NCBI RefSeq assembly: GCF_033439725.1
Contig: NW_026944385.1
Location: 2,637,001 to 2,701,000 of the forward strand
Source: Neurospora tetraspora
Lineage: Eukaryota > Ascomycota > Sordariomycetes > Sordariales > Sordariaceae
Direction: 5' to 3'
DNA: 64,000 bases
Shown: positions 10,247 to 20,799 of the stretch, one piece after another
How positions within the stretch are numbered: position 1 is the stretch's first letter
Layout of the letters: every line of letters begins with the position of its first letter
Made by a program: the position numbers and the translations under genes
The notes under the pieces: generated by a model
What the model saw: the letters and a program-made list of their open reading frames with translations, nothing else
The model's database searches: none
Told to the model about the DNA's origin: nothing

Positions 10247-12119
10247 ATGGCTTCAACACAAGGTGCAGAACCGCTGCTCGTCAACGGTGCTTCCCTGCAC
10301 GTAGTTAACGGTGTCAACGGCGAGAGGCCGGCGAGCCCTTCTTCGGTTGGCAACCTCGCACTGACCGAGTACAGCGCGAAGCCATCGCCGCCATCGGAGG
10401 ATGCCACGACCAACAAGATGAAGGACATTGTTCCTGATGAGTTCCTGCTTCCCAACGGTCATCCAGATGTAAGTTGGAAAATGAAACCAAGCAGTAAGGT
10501 CCAACGGCGAGTTTTGCTCATGGCCCTTTCTGCTGGGTGACTCATCGATCTTCTATGCTGTAAGACCTGTGCTAACTCACAAACAGTACTTGCGCCTCAT
10601 CATCACCTCTTACCCGCGTGTCCGGGAAGTCTGCAGTGAGGTGCCCCTAACCCGGGCTGTCAACCTGAGCAACCGCCTCGAGTGCAACGTCCTCCTCAAG
10701 CGTGAAGATGAACAGCCCGTCTTCAGCTTTAAGCTTCGTGGCGCCTACAACAAGATGGCCCATCTCGATCCCAAGGAGTCCTGGAAGGGTGTGGTCTGCT
10801 GCAGTGCCGGCAACCACGCCCAAGGAGTCGCATACTCCGCCCGCAAGTTGAAGATCCCCGCTACTGTCATCATGCCCAAGGGCACTCCCAGCATCAAGCA
10901 CCTCAACGTTTCCCGTATGGGGAGCCACGTCGTTCTCCATGGCGCCGACTTCGACGAAGCAAAGGAGGAGTGTGCTCGAAGGGCCAAGCTGGACGGCCTC
11001 ATCAACATCCCCCCTTTCGATGACCCGTATGTAATCGCCGGCCAAGGCACCATCGGCATGGAGATCTTGTCACAGACCAATTTACAGAAGCTGCAGGCCA
11101 TCTTCTGTGCTGTCGGCGGCGGTGGCTTGATTGCTGGTGTTGGTGTCTACGTGAAGCGTATTGCCCCCCATGTCAAGATCATCGGCGTCGAGACCTACGA
11201 TGCAGACGCCATGACCCAGTCGCTCGCCAAGGGTGAACGTGTCCTTCTTAAAGACGTTGGTCTGTTTGCCGATGGCGCCGCCGTCAAGACGGTTGGTGAG
11301 GAGACCTTCCGTATCTGCCAAGAGGTCGTCGACGAGATGGTCCAAGTCACCACCGACGAGGCTTGTGCCGCCATCAGAGACATGTTCGAGGACACGCGCT
11401 CCATCATCGAGCCCGCCGGCGCGCTGGCCGTTGCCGGACTCAAGAAGTGGGTTGCTGCCAACCCATCCGCTGACCCCACCCGGTCCGTCGTTGCCATCAC
11501 CTCAGGTGCAAACATGGACTTTGATCGCCTGGGCTTCGTCTCCGCGCGTGCCAAGTACGGCGAAGGCAAAGAGGCCCTTCTCTCTGTCAACATCCCCGAG
11601 CGTCCCGGTGCTTTCGCCGAGTTAGTCAACGCCATCATGCCACACGCCATCACCGAGTTCAGCTACCGATACGCTACCGAATCCGAGGCAAACGTCATGG
11701 TTGGCATTTCCCTGGCCGATTCCGGCAGCCGCCGGGCAGAGCAACTGCAGGCCATCATCGGCCGTATCAGACAGTCTGGTGACATGGACGTGACAGATCT
11801 GTCCGCCGACGAGCTTGCCAAGAGCCATCTTCGGTACATGGTTGGCGGCCGCTCAAACGTGCCCAATGAGAGGCTTTATACTTTCCGCTTTCCCGAGCGG
11901 CCAGGCGCCCTCGAGCGTTTCTTGCGACTGTTGAGACCCAAATACAACATTAGCCTCTTCCAATATCGAAACTACGGCGGAGATATTGGCCAGGTGTTGA
12001 CGGGTATTCAGTGTCCTGACGAGGAAGTTAGCGAACTCAAAAGCTTTTTGAAGGAGATCGGATACCCATGGGAAGACTGTACAGATTCACCTGTTTTCAA
12101 GACATTCTTACGAACTTGA
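10247..12119 (+). CDS. ILV1: threonine dehydratase (isoleucine biosynthesis)
   Basis: Exons 10247-10468 and 10587-12119 encode 584 residues. The 118-bp intron starts GTAAGT, has TGCTAAC and ends AACAG. The enzyme is PLP-dependent and converts threonine to 2-oxobutanoate and ammonia, the first committed step to isoleucine. The catalytic domain covers about residues 80-395. The PLP lysine is K123 in SFKLRGAYN, the phosphate loop is GGGG at 251-254 and the SGANMDFDR segment follows at about 380. Two ACT-like regulatory domains follow (about 403-480 and 501-574), each with PERPGA, as expected for an isoleucine-inhibited form. The first 75 residues are Ser/Asn/Pro-rich and do not look like a classical mitochondrial presequence, although the pathway is mitochondrial. 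It is the last intact gene before the AT-rich block. Confidence 0.96.
10538..10544 (+). promoter_or_regulatory. Gcn4/CPC1-type site inside the ILV1 intron
   Basis: TGACTCA, the palindromic core bound by Gcn4-family bZIP regulators of amino-acid biosynthesis, lies within the only intron of the threonine dehydratase gene. Chance occurrence is possible for a 7-mer. Confidence 0.4.
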
Positions 12120-13252
12120 ACTATTGGATGGAAAAACACAGGTGAGAAAGAACAGCGTATTGTCAATATATGTATTTGAACTTAGCTTCAAGTCTAATGC
12201 ATACCTGCGAATTGTGAGGTAGGTCGACCAAAGTAGTGATTAGCTACATAGATATTATGAGTATTGGAGAGTATAATAGAATACAGATGATGCAAAAATA
12301 CTTCGCGTATACTTGTCAAGGCTTGTCCAGACCGACTAGCACATGTCCAGACTAGCTGGCAGGCACTGGTCAATAGACGGTTAGCACGCGACCAGCGGGC
12401 AGTCGAGTGCACCATGACACATTAGATGGAGCATACGTTCTTCTCTATATATACATAGTAGTTTACCCTAAAAAAAGTCCGGTTAGGGTGGTAGTGCTTT
12501 TCGCGGGTGGTCCCTATATAAAACCCCGCACGCACTACCCAAATTATAACGCACGGCCTGAAAGTGCACTTTTCGCCCGCAAAAGAATTGTTAGGCTTAA
12601 TAGAGTTTCGCGCTTTTTCTATTAGTGTACTCTCGGTCCCCAAACTTCTTTACGTTCGCGTTCTATTCGCGTTCTTCGCTCGCGTTCTCATTACGTATAC
12701 AATAGTACTATTGCGTTCTTATTACGTATATAGTAGCATTACTACGAATAATATATTATTATACTGCGTAGAAGTATAATAGCCTGGGCTTCCGGTCCCC
12801 GCCGTAGCCGTATAGTAATTGTAAATATAGCGAATCCTCTTGCAAGGGGAAGGGGGGGGTAATCGCGAAGGCTAGAAAATAATTCGTAGACTTTATATTA
12901 CGCTATTTATTACTAAAATAAGTTTATATCGGACTTTTATATTAGTACCCGTAGTACCCCTTATACTACGTATATTTTATATACTAGTAACGTAAGGGCC
13001 TTACGTACTATATAAAGATAAAAGTAATAAATTAAACGTTAGGAAGCTTAAATGGAAGCGGTCCGAATAGCGGTATAAAGTTTACTACTACTAGTAGTTA
13101 CAGATATAAGGGGTTTGCGGCCAAATGAACCCGATACTTAGATTCCTATTAATAGTATATAAATTACATTTTATACCGATTTAAACCCTATAAACGATAA
13201 ATATAAATATTATAGTATGAAATATTAAATAGACGAACGATTTACAGTCTAT
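12120..13252. other. transition from gene arm to AT-rich block
   Basis: The first 300 bp are the downstream region of threonine dehydratase. From about 12,430 the sequence becomes A/T-rich, CpA becomes scarce while CpG stays, and no open frame longer than 75 codons remains. The segment looks like mutated transposon DNA, but I cannot assign it to a family. Confidence 0.6.
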
Positions 13253-13476
13253 TGTGACGGCTAGTGCCGTCATAGGTCCCATTCACGGGTATAGATCATG
13301 GTGCAGGTTCTAGGCTTGGCTCTAGCTGCCTTCTAGTCAAGGTATAAGACCCCGCCTCTCCCATCGAACCTTCCCTTTTAGGATTTCTTCCTTCTTCAAC
13401 TTCTTATCTTTAATCCAAATTAACCAAATAATACAATCATTACCTTACACTTGTACCGTTTAGCTACACCGTAATA
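13253..13476 (+). repeat. 5' LTR of gag-only element
   Basis: This 224-bp LTR is the more mutated partner of 15348-15571 and begins with intact TGTGACGG. Confidence 0.92.
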
Positions 13477-14215
13477 TTATAAGAAGTTCCTTCTTAAAAC
13501 TAGTCTTTTAAAGACTAGCTAGGTCGTAAATACCACTCTTCTTTCGACATCGACGACGACGACACCAGAGTCTTGCGATACGACCCAACCCGCTAGATTG
13601 CGGCTTTATCCCAGCAAAGTACTTAGAACGCGGCTTTATCCCGAACCAATTAATTAGCACTATACAGTTCTATCCTATTACTATACCCCCGGACTCGTAT
13701 TTTAATAGCGTTATTACGACGGCTCTATATACTTAGTCCAATCCTTAACGACCTCGTTTTATCTAATTACTTTACCTATTTTCTAATTAAGAGCTTTACT
13801 TTAATTAAATCTAATTATTTAAACGTCTACGAGCGGTAATAGAGCCTCAAAAGCTACAAAACGGGCCGTTTTATACTTTACAACCAAATTTAAACCGGTA
13901 TACTAGAACGAAACTACCTTTAGCGGGCCCCTATTGAGGGCAAAATTACGACCTTTATTTATTATTATCGACAATATTACTATTTACATAATTTATCCCT
14001 TTACTTCGATATACGAAGTATAAAACTGTATACTTAAGAACCTTCTATTCAATTCGTCTCATTTACTTATAGAGCCGCACTCCTACTTTTCTTTACTATT
14101 TGATTACCCTAATTAGAGCGTAAATAACGATATCCGGTCTTTATCGTTTCCAATAACCAAACTCCATACCTTTCCAACAATCTAACGGCAATCTCATTCA
14201 ACATCAATTTATAAA

Positions 14216-15184
14216 ATGGACTTTAACACCGTCCTATCTCTTCTCTTCTCGATATTTCCTATCCTTTGTATTAATTTCCGCCTCTCCGACAATCCGGTAC
14301 TCCTGCAAAACCTCACAACTATAATTCAACTACAATTAGTTTAAAATATTCTTAATACCCAAAGCAATACTATTATAAAACTATAAAAGACCATCTCTAA
14401 GCTGGTTAAACGAATTAAAACCCTTACTAGCTTAAAAGACTTTACTACCTCTCTTACTTTTTAAAAGTCTATTGATAAATTAAGGCCGAAGGTATTACTT
14501 CCTAAAATCGATAAATTCAATAGCACCTCTTCTTATTAGGAGACCTAATTTCCTATAATTACGGTTAAATTCGAATTCGATAGAGTATCTATCGGATCGG
14601 AAAAAGTATAATTTTTCTACGTTTATTCCCGTTTCGAAAATAAAGTCTAGTAATTAAGTCAACCCTAATTTATCTAAAGGCAGGATAACGATAATTTTAA
14701 CCCGATAATTCTTTTGGATTAATTCGCTCGCTACTTTAATAACCCGTATAAAATCCAAAATATTAAGGAGAAGATCCAATCTATTAAGTAATATAAAGAT
14801 AAATACTTTATAATTTTTCTTATTCGATTTAAACGCCTCTTCTACCGATATAGCGCGAATAAATAGCTAAAGCATATCCAAATAGCGACCCTTCTTCGCG
14901 CTATATTATCTAATCTTAAAGAAAAATTAAAATTAATTCCCAAATTGGATACGTACGCCGACCTCGTAAATAAGCTACAACGGCTAGCCGGCTCCCTACC
15001 TCACTCATTATTAAATAAAACTATTAGCAATAGGGGTAATAAAATAGATATCGGTACCATTACTTCGATCAATAGTCTAGACCTCTCTTATATACCCGAG
15101 GACGTAAAACTAGGTTGTTTAAATAACGATAACGTAGAGGATTTTATAATGGAACAACAGAACTACTCGGCCAAGCACGTTTAA
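14216..15184 (+). pseudogene. broken gag-like frame
   Basis: A single frame of 323 codons runs from ATG at 14216 to TAA at 15184. It is interrupted by TAG/TAA codons, most of them at positions where Gln (CAG/CAA) is plausible, which fits RIP. The last 80 codons are open and include DLVNKLQRLAGSLPH. No protease, reverse transcriptase or integrase follows. The gag assignment rests on position and composition, not on a motif. Confidence 0.6.
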
Positions 15185-15321
15185 TCTAGAGATATTGGTA
15201 TTAATACCGGTATTAGGGATTCGGGAGGAATTAAGCTTAATGGAGCACATTGGAAGATATAGGGGATTATTATATGTATAATTAGATTTTTAGCCGCTTC
15301 CGGGATAGAAGCTTGTTGCGT

Positions 15322-15343
15322 GGGGGGGGGGGGGGGGGGGGGG
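15322..15343 (+). repeat. poly-G tract next to 3' LTR
   Basis: A run of 22 G residues ends four bases before the 3' LTR. Its position is that of the polypurine tract used to prime plus-strand synthesis, probably expanded by slippage. Confidence 0.85.
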
Positions 15344-15347
15344 TGAA

Positions 15348-15571
15348 TATGACGGCTGGTGCCGTTATGGGTCCTATTTACGGGTATAGATTATAGTGTA
15401 GGTTTTGGGCTTAGCTCTAGTTGCCTCCTGGTTAGGGTATAAGACCCCGCCTCTCCTATCGAGCCTTCCCTTTTGGGATTTCTTTCTTCTTTAACTTCTT
15501 GTCTTTAGTCCAAGTTAGCCAAATAGTACAGTCATCACCTTGCACTCGTACCGTTTAGCTACGCCGTGACA
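15348..15571 (+). repeat. 3' LTR of gag-only element
   Basis: This LTR is the same length as its partner at 13253-13476 and keeps more G+C. It is followed directly by the TCTAT target duplication. Confidence 0.93.
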
Positions 15572-16074
15572 TCTATACACTTTCTTATTTATTATTATAT
15601 TCTTATTAATATTAATTCTCTATAGAATTCCTCTACTAATAACCCTAAATTTAGTAATTATTATATATAGGGCGATATTTTTCTAAATCTATAAAAGCCG
15701 CTACCGGATTTTTTACATTCGTTATTAAAAAGTAACGACTAGCGGGCCCGAAAGTTCTAAAAAAAGCTACAATATTATAATTACACTTTTACTTTCACTT
15801 TTACATAAATTACATAAAAAGAATATAACAGTAGTAGCAGTATTAGGAATTTCCAAATATATAGTGCCTTATACTATTTTTAAGGTCCTTTAGCGCTAGA
15901 ATTAGGTATATTACTTAAGTACGCCTAATTGTACATTTACGACCCCTAAAATCTTAATATATGAAATTAAGCCGGCTACCGCTTTTAGGCTTTTTCGGAC
16001 TTGGATTTTAAATTTATAAAGAATCTTATATCCTTTATGTATTATTATAATCTATTTGTAAAGCTTTATAATAT

Positions 16075-17767
16075 AATTAAAGAGCGTTTAGAGGTATATA
16101 AAGTTAAAAACGCCCAAATCAAGATTAATACCTAGATACATTTACATTTAATCGTTTAAAAAAATGCTAATCGGAAGTACAAAAACCTTCCTATTATAAA
16201 CGAAGTAATTATAATTATTTTTAATTTAGCTAACGAATAGGACGGGATACGAAAAAATAGTATAATTAGCTCCTATTATTCTACTATTTTAAATTATTAT
16301 AATATTCAGAATTTTTATAAAATTCCTATTTTCTACCCTATATACTTTCCTTTAACGTATCCTTTTATATTCCCGAAGGGGGATTACGGTTACTATTAAT
16401 TTTTAAAGAGGAATAATACAATGTATATAAGGACGATTGCGTTAAATAGAATGAATAATATCGGCACCCTTTATTCCTACGCAACCAAATAAAGATCCGT
16501 ACAGAGTTGTATTAGAACTTTGCGGACTAGATTAGTACTATAAATATTTAAGAAGGCGCAAGTAATTTTACTTTAAACATTAAATAGAGAATTATTTTGC
16601 CCTTTAATTATATTAATAATATACATTATAATATTAATATAGAAAAGTCTAGGTTTGAACTGGTTGCAACTAAGAAAACGTTGTAGAGAGAGGCGTAGAT
16701 TTCTTTAGGGTGAATAACGAGATAGATAAAATCTAATCGTTTAGCGTTGAGAAAGATGGTTGCACGGTAGGCTTTTGAAGGCATGGATATTGTGGTTGTG
16801 TAGAGGAGGTGAAGACGAGTAGAATGGTATGTGTTTTGTTTGGAAAGGTTGTATATTGGTAAAGATATCGTTGAGTGATGTCTAACTAGTCAAATCCTTC
16901 TTTCCTCGAAGGATCCTTCCCTTCTCATAGACTTTTTGGGTCTTGTGGTTATGCAGTCAGAAAACCGACTATACCGTTGAATTTTTTGTCTTCCGTATAT
17001 TCCGAAAACGGTCTGTTCTCTTTTGTATGTTAAAAACTGGCTAAGAAATCGGTTTTCAAAGTTGGAAGGTTTTCGAGGCTTCAAAGGACAAAGGATTCCT
17101 TTGTCTACCCTTTTCACTTCCGTACGCCACCCGCGCCACGGATCGATTCCAGACCGCCCAGTGCGGTCCAGACCACCCAGACACCCTCTACGAGGGTTAG
17201 GGTTGTATATAGGGTAAATTCAACCACGAATATATATTCGAATAAAATCGAATAAATTCAACCAAAAATATAGGGCATATATTTATAGTATATATTACCC
17301 ATATAACAATTCCTATACTAATATAGTATAGTATAGACCCGTAAATCCGTTATAAATATATAATTATTATATAATATATATATTAAGTCCAACAATTAAG
17401 TATTGTTAGAATTCTATGGCTATTACTTATAAATTCAGTAAACTTATATTCTTTATTTTTATAATTACGAATCCGTACTAACTAGAAGTTAAACGGGAAT
17501 TTAACAGTCTTATTTCTAACGACTATCCGGATATTATTAGCCGCATATTTAATGTAAAGGCGAATATATTATTTAAAGAGATTAAGGAAGGTCTTTTCGG
17601 TAAGTGTATAAGTATTGTATAGACCTTAGAATTTTAAAAACGTAACTTTCTTTACCGGTATATATTAGTCTTCCTAAATACGGACTTTTAACGGGCGTAT
17701 TTAGAGTTGGAAGTAATAGATTGTATTATATAGGTAAATTTTCTAACCTTAGAAGAGGACCCGGATA
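16075..17767 (+). pseudogene. Helitron Rep/helicase remnant, part 1
   Basis: Translation of the plus strand, ignoring stops, resembles the N-terminal and Rep parts of fungal Helitron helicases. There is a stretch with LPIINEV and the PLTYPFIFPKGDYG block (about 16,110-16,400). After an intervening unmutated segment come MAITYKFSKLIFFIFIT and DYPDIISRIF (17,400-17,570). The HUH motif position at 17653-17661 reads Tyr-Arg-Tyr instead of His-x-His, as expected if CAC/CAT became TAC/TAT. Many TAG/TAA codons stand at Gln positions. The frame stops at the GGATA target site of Gypsy-1 and resumes at 38718. Confidence 0.8.
16640..17225. other. unmutated insert inside the Helitron
   Basis: This stretch keeps normal CpA and TpG and moderate GC, while both neighbours are heavily AT-rich and belong to the same Helitron frame. 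It is therefore likely a separate insertion that escaped RIP. I see no LTR tips or target duplication that I can prove, and no coding domain. Exact ends are uncertain. Confidence 0.5.
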
Positions 17768-18049
17768 TATCACAGGGCTAGCCTGTAACTGTCATCTGGT
17801 CGCGGCATCACTACAGCAATGGTTGCCGGGTGAATGTACGCTCTCTAATTGGCTGCACTACTATAACCAATACCTTACCGCCTCGGTACTGAGGCGGCAA
17901 GTAGGTCAGTCACGTACACGTACCATAGGCTCACCACTAGGTTTATCCCTTACGAACCACACATATATTCTATAATTTCCTTTCCTCTTTATACAAATAT
18001 ATAAGTCTTAATTTACCTCCAACGTTCAATATCGCCTTACCCTATAATA
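17768..18049 (+). repeat. Gypsy-1 5' LTR
   Basis: The tip reads TATCACAGGGCTAGCCTGT, one G-to-A change from the TGTCACAGGG tip of Gypsy-2. It ends CCTATAATA, the mutated form of CCCGTGACA seen at 38712. Confidence 0.93.
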
Positions 18050-20500
18050 ACTATTTACACCCATTATTACACTACGAATATATATTATAAGGAAAAAGCA
18101 CGTTATTTAATATAGTAATCGCAACGCCGTTAATCGGCGAAAAAAATCCCGTAGCAAAAGGAGCCTATAACTCTCAATAACAATATTATTATTACTAACG
18201 CAAGGATTTTATTAAAAGGATCATAATTATTACTAATATATATTTAGGAGGACATCAACGTCCTAAACGCTCTTCAAAATATTAAATTAGAAATTTTCCA
18301 CGAATTAAAGGGTTTTAATTAACCCTTAATAAATAAAGAAATTTATTTTATAATGTTAGATGATATCTCTACGACCCCTATTATTAAAAAGTTTATTAGA
18401 ATTATTAAAGAGGATAATTCTACGCCCTTAGAAATTATCGGAAATTCTTTTATTATAATTATTAAATTTATTAACGTAAACGTTTTTCGTATTATTATTA
18501 ACCCTATTGTATAGGCAATCTAAATATTTAATTATTATACTAATAATATTTCTGATTAACTTAAAGAATTCTCGGAATAATTCTAAGTAGAAGAGAAGAA
18601 GAATGTAGCTTTCGAAAATAAATTCAAGTAAATACTACGTATTATCGAATCGATATAATCAATTCTTTCAAAGATATAAAAAGAATTCGATTAAATAAAA
18701 CGAATTACTAATAATATAATTAATTATATTAATAATGGTAGAGAGGGTAATAATACTAGTAGAAGATTAGGTACGGGAAGTAGAAATACATTAGAAAATA
18801 ATTCTAGGGTCTATATAACTGGCGTTAAAGTTCCTTACATTACTATAACCCTTTTTAAAAAAAACGCTACTCTTTAACCCCGAAACCTTTACAATTACCT
18901 AAAAGGACCTTATCTAATAGAATAAGGATTATATTATTTAGAAAAGCCGGGTTATAATAATTTAAACCCTCAATACTTTCTATTTCCCCAATAATCGAAT
19001 TAAAATCGCCTATACTACTTATTTATTAGGCTTTAAAATAACTGTATTCGTCGAAAAAAATATTTTTAATATTTTAGCCAACTCTAACGACCCTAAAAAG
19101 TAGAAGTAGGTAACGGGCTTCGAATTTATTAAATTCCTAGATTTCTGCTATAATAATATCGATTTAAAATTCAATATTATACGTCGTTTAGACGAATTTA
19201 AATAAGGTAATCGTTTCTTTATTGTATTCGAAAATAAATTCGTTAAAACCGCCGACCGTTATCGGTTAAACGATTTGATAAAGATTTATTACTTATATAA
19301 TAAGATATTTTTAAAATTCTGTATAGCTGTCGTTATTTAATATATTCTATCCGACGATAATAATTATAAAGGATAACTGATTTTTTACCGCGACTTTACA
19401 TACAATATCGGAAAGGATAAGTACTATAGTAGAATTAATTACTTGTAATTTAGTAAGGGTAATAATAATTTTAATTTTAATTCCGGCAATTCTGGCGGTG
19501 GTAGCGGCTTTAAATACTGTACCGTTAATTAAGGGGGCGATACTATAGACTTCAATACCGTCTATATTTCTTATATTATCTATTCGAACGTTTTTAGTTA
19601 GTATATAAGAGACAATTTATATAGGAAGTATAATTAAGATGGTTATATTATACGTAATTATAAGAATAATATTAATTATAGTAATAAACATCTTTAAAAT
19701 AGTAATGCTTGTAATAATTATAGAGGCTTTAACCGGGGCTACGGCGGCCGGGGCGGTCGAGGAAGCTATAGTAGTTAGGGTTCTAACTCCGGTTTAAGAG
19801 TTAATAATTCCTTAGGCCGCCCTTCTACTAACTAGAGAGGCTACGGTAATTCTAGCCTTCGTACTACCGACGCTAGCGAAAATGAAGATAAAAGTAAAGA
19901 ATACTATAACGCTAATAACGGCGCTAATTAAGAAAAAGCCTAAATTCTATAAATAATTACCTATAGAAATAAAGAAAATCCTTATAAGAGAATTACCGGA
20001 AATCCTACGAAAATTTAAAAACAATTATTATTAATTCGGTAAATGATTTTAAATGAAATTTATTACTCCTTTCCTCTTATTTATTATTCGGACCGTATAA
20101 AATCCTTTATATAGCCTTCGTCGATAATAAACATTTAGTAATAGCTTTTATTAATTATTCCTTTGTAAAAAAAAATAGATTTACTACTTTTAAATTATTA
20201 AAGTTTAAAAAGTTTACCCTCGTTAACGGTATTATAAAAAACTTTATTATTAAAAGTTTGGCTATTAACTTCTATATCGGTTACTACTTCGAAAATATTA
20301 TATTTTTAATCTATAACCTCTCCCCCGCCTACTCTATTATTTTTAATTTACCTTAGTTAAAGAAGTACGAACTTCTAATCTCTTAAATAGAGGGGAAGGT
20401 CTAATTTACCAACCGGTATACCAACTGCTATTTACTAGCTAGTTTACTAACTTTTATAAAAAATACCATTAATATTTAGTAATGCCTTATAAATATATAA
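18050..20500 (+). pseudogene. Gypsy-1 gag and protease, broken
   Basis: The plus-strand frames read as a long gag followed by a Gly/Ser/Asn-rich stretch (about 19,480-19,870). A retroviral-type protease region follows, ending near 20,400 with LSPAYSIIFNLP, typical of the end of Gypsy proteases. Stops are frequent and mostly TAA/TAG at Gln positions. MULE-1 starts at 20509, just after the protease. Confidence 0.7.
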
Positions 20501-20799
20501 TATTAGATGGCATTTCATCTGGGGGTACCAGCGTCGTCTTACGGGGGCACCAATCCTTATATACGCACCAATCGGGTTAGGGTTTAACGTGCACATTATT
20601 TTTTACTAACTTTTAATACAATTAGATACTAATTGTACAATACCCTTTCGTATAATAATTTTAAACCTCTTTAACTTTCATAACCTTCTTTCTACTCCCT
20701 CTTTACAACTAGGCTACCTTTAATCACCAGAACAAGCTAAAATCGACCGTACGTACGTAAATATTAATCGCATTAATTACTAGAACCGTTTACTAGCTT

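Larger units (their letters stand above)
13253..15571 (+). mobile_element. gag-only LTR retrotransposon
   Basis: Two 224-bp LTRs (13253-13476, 15348-15571) in direct orientation bound 1.87 kb of internal sequence. The 5-bp flanks are identical, TCTAT at 13248-13252 and at 15572-15576. The LTRs start TGTGACGG (right copy TATGACGG) and end GTGACA (left copy GTAATA). The differences are mostly C-to-T or G-to-A, as from RIP. The internal part holds one broken gag-like frame and no reverse transcriptase, so it would have been non-autonomous. A 22-G run just before the 3' LTR occupies the polypurine-tract position. Confidence 0.93.

Noticed and set aside
20511-20592. hAT superfamily assignment for MULE-1 based on the 8-bp duplication
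   Set aside because: Coding remnants resemble MULE transposases and the tips are not hAT-like, so MULE is preferred with the duplication length noted as unusual.
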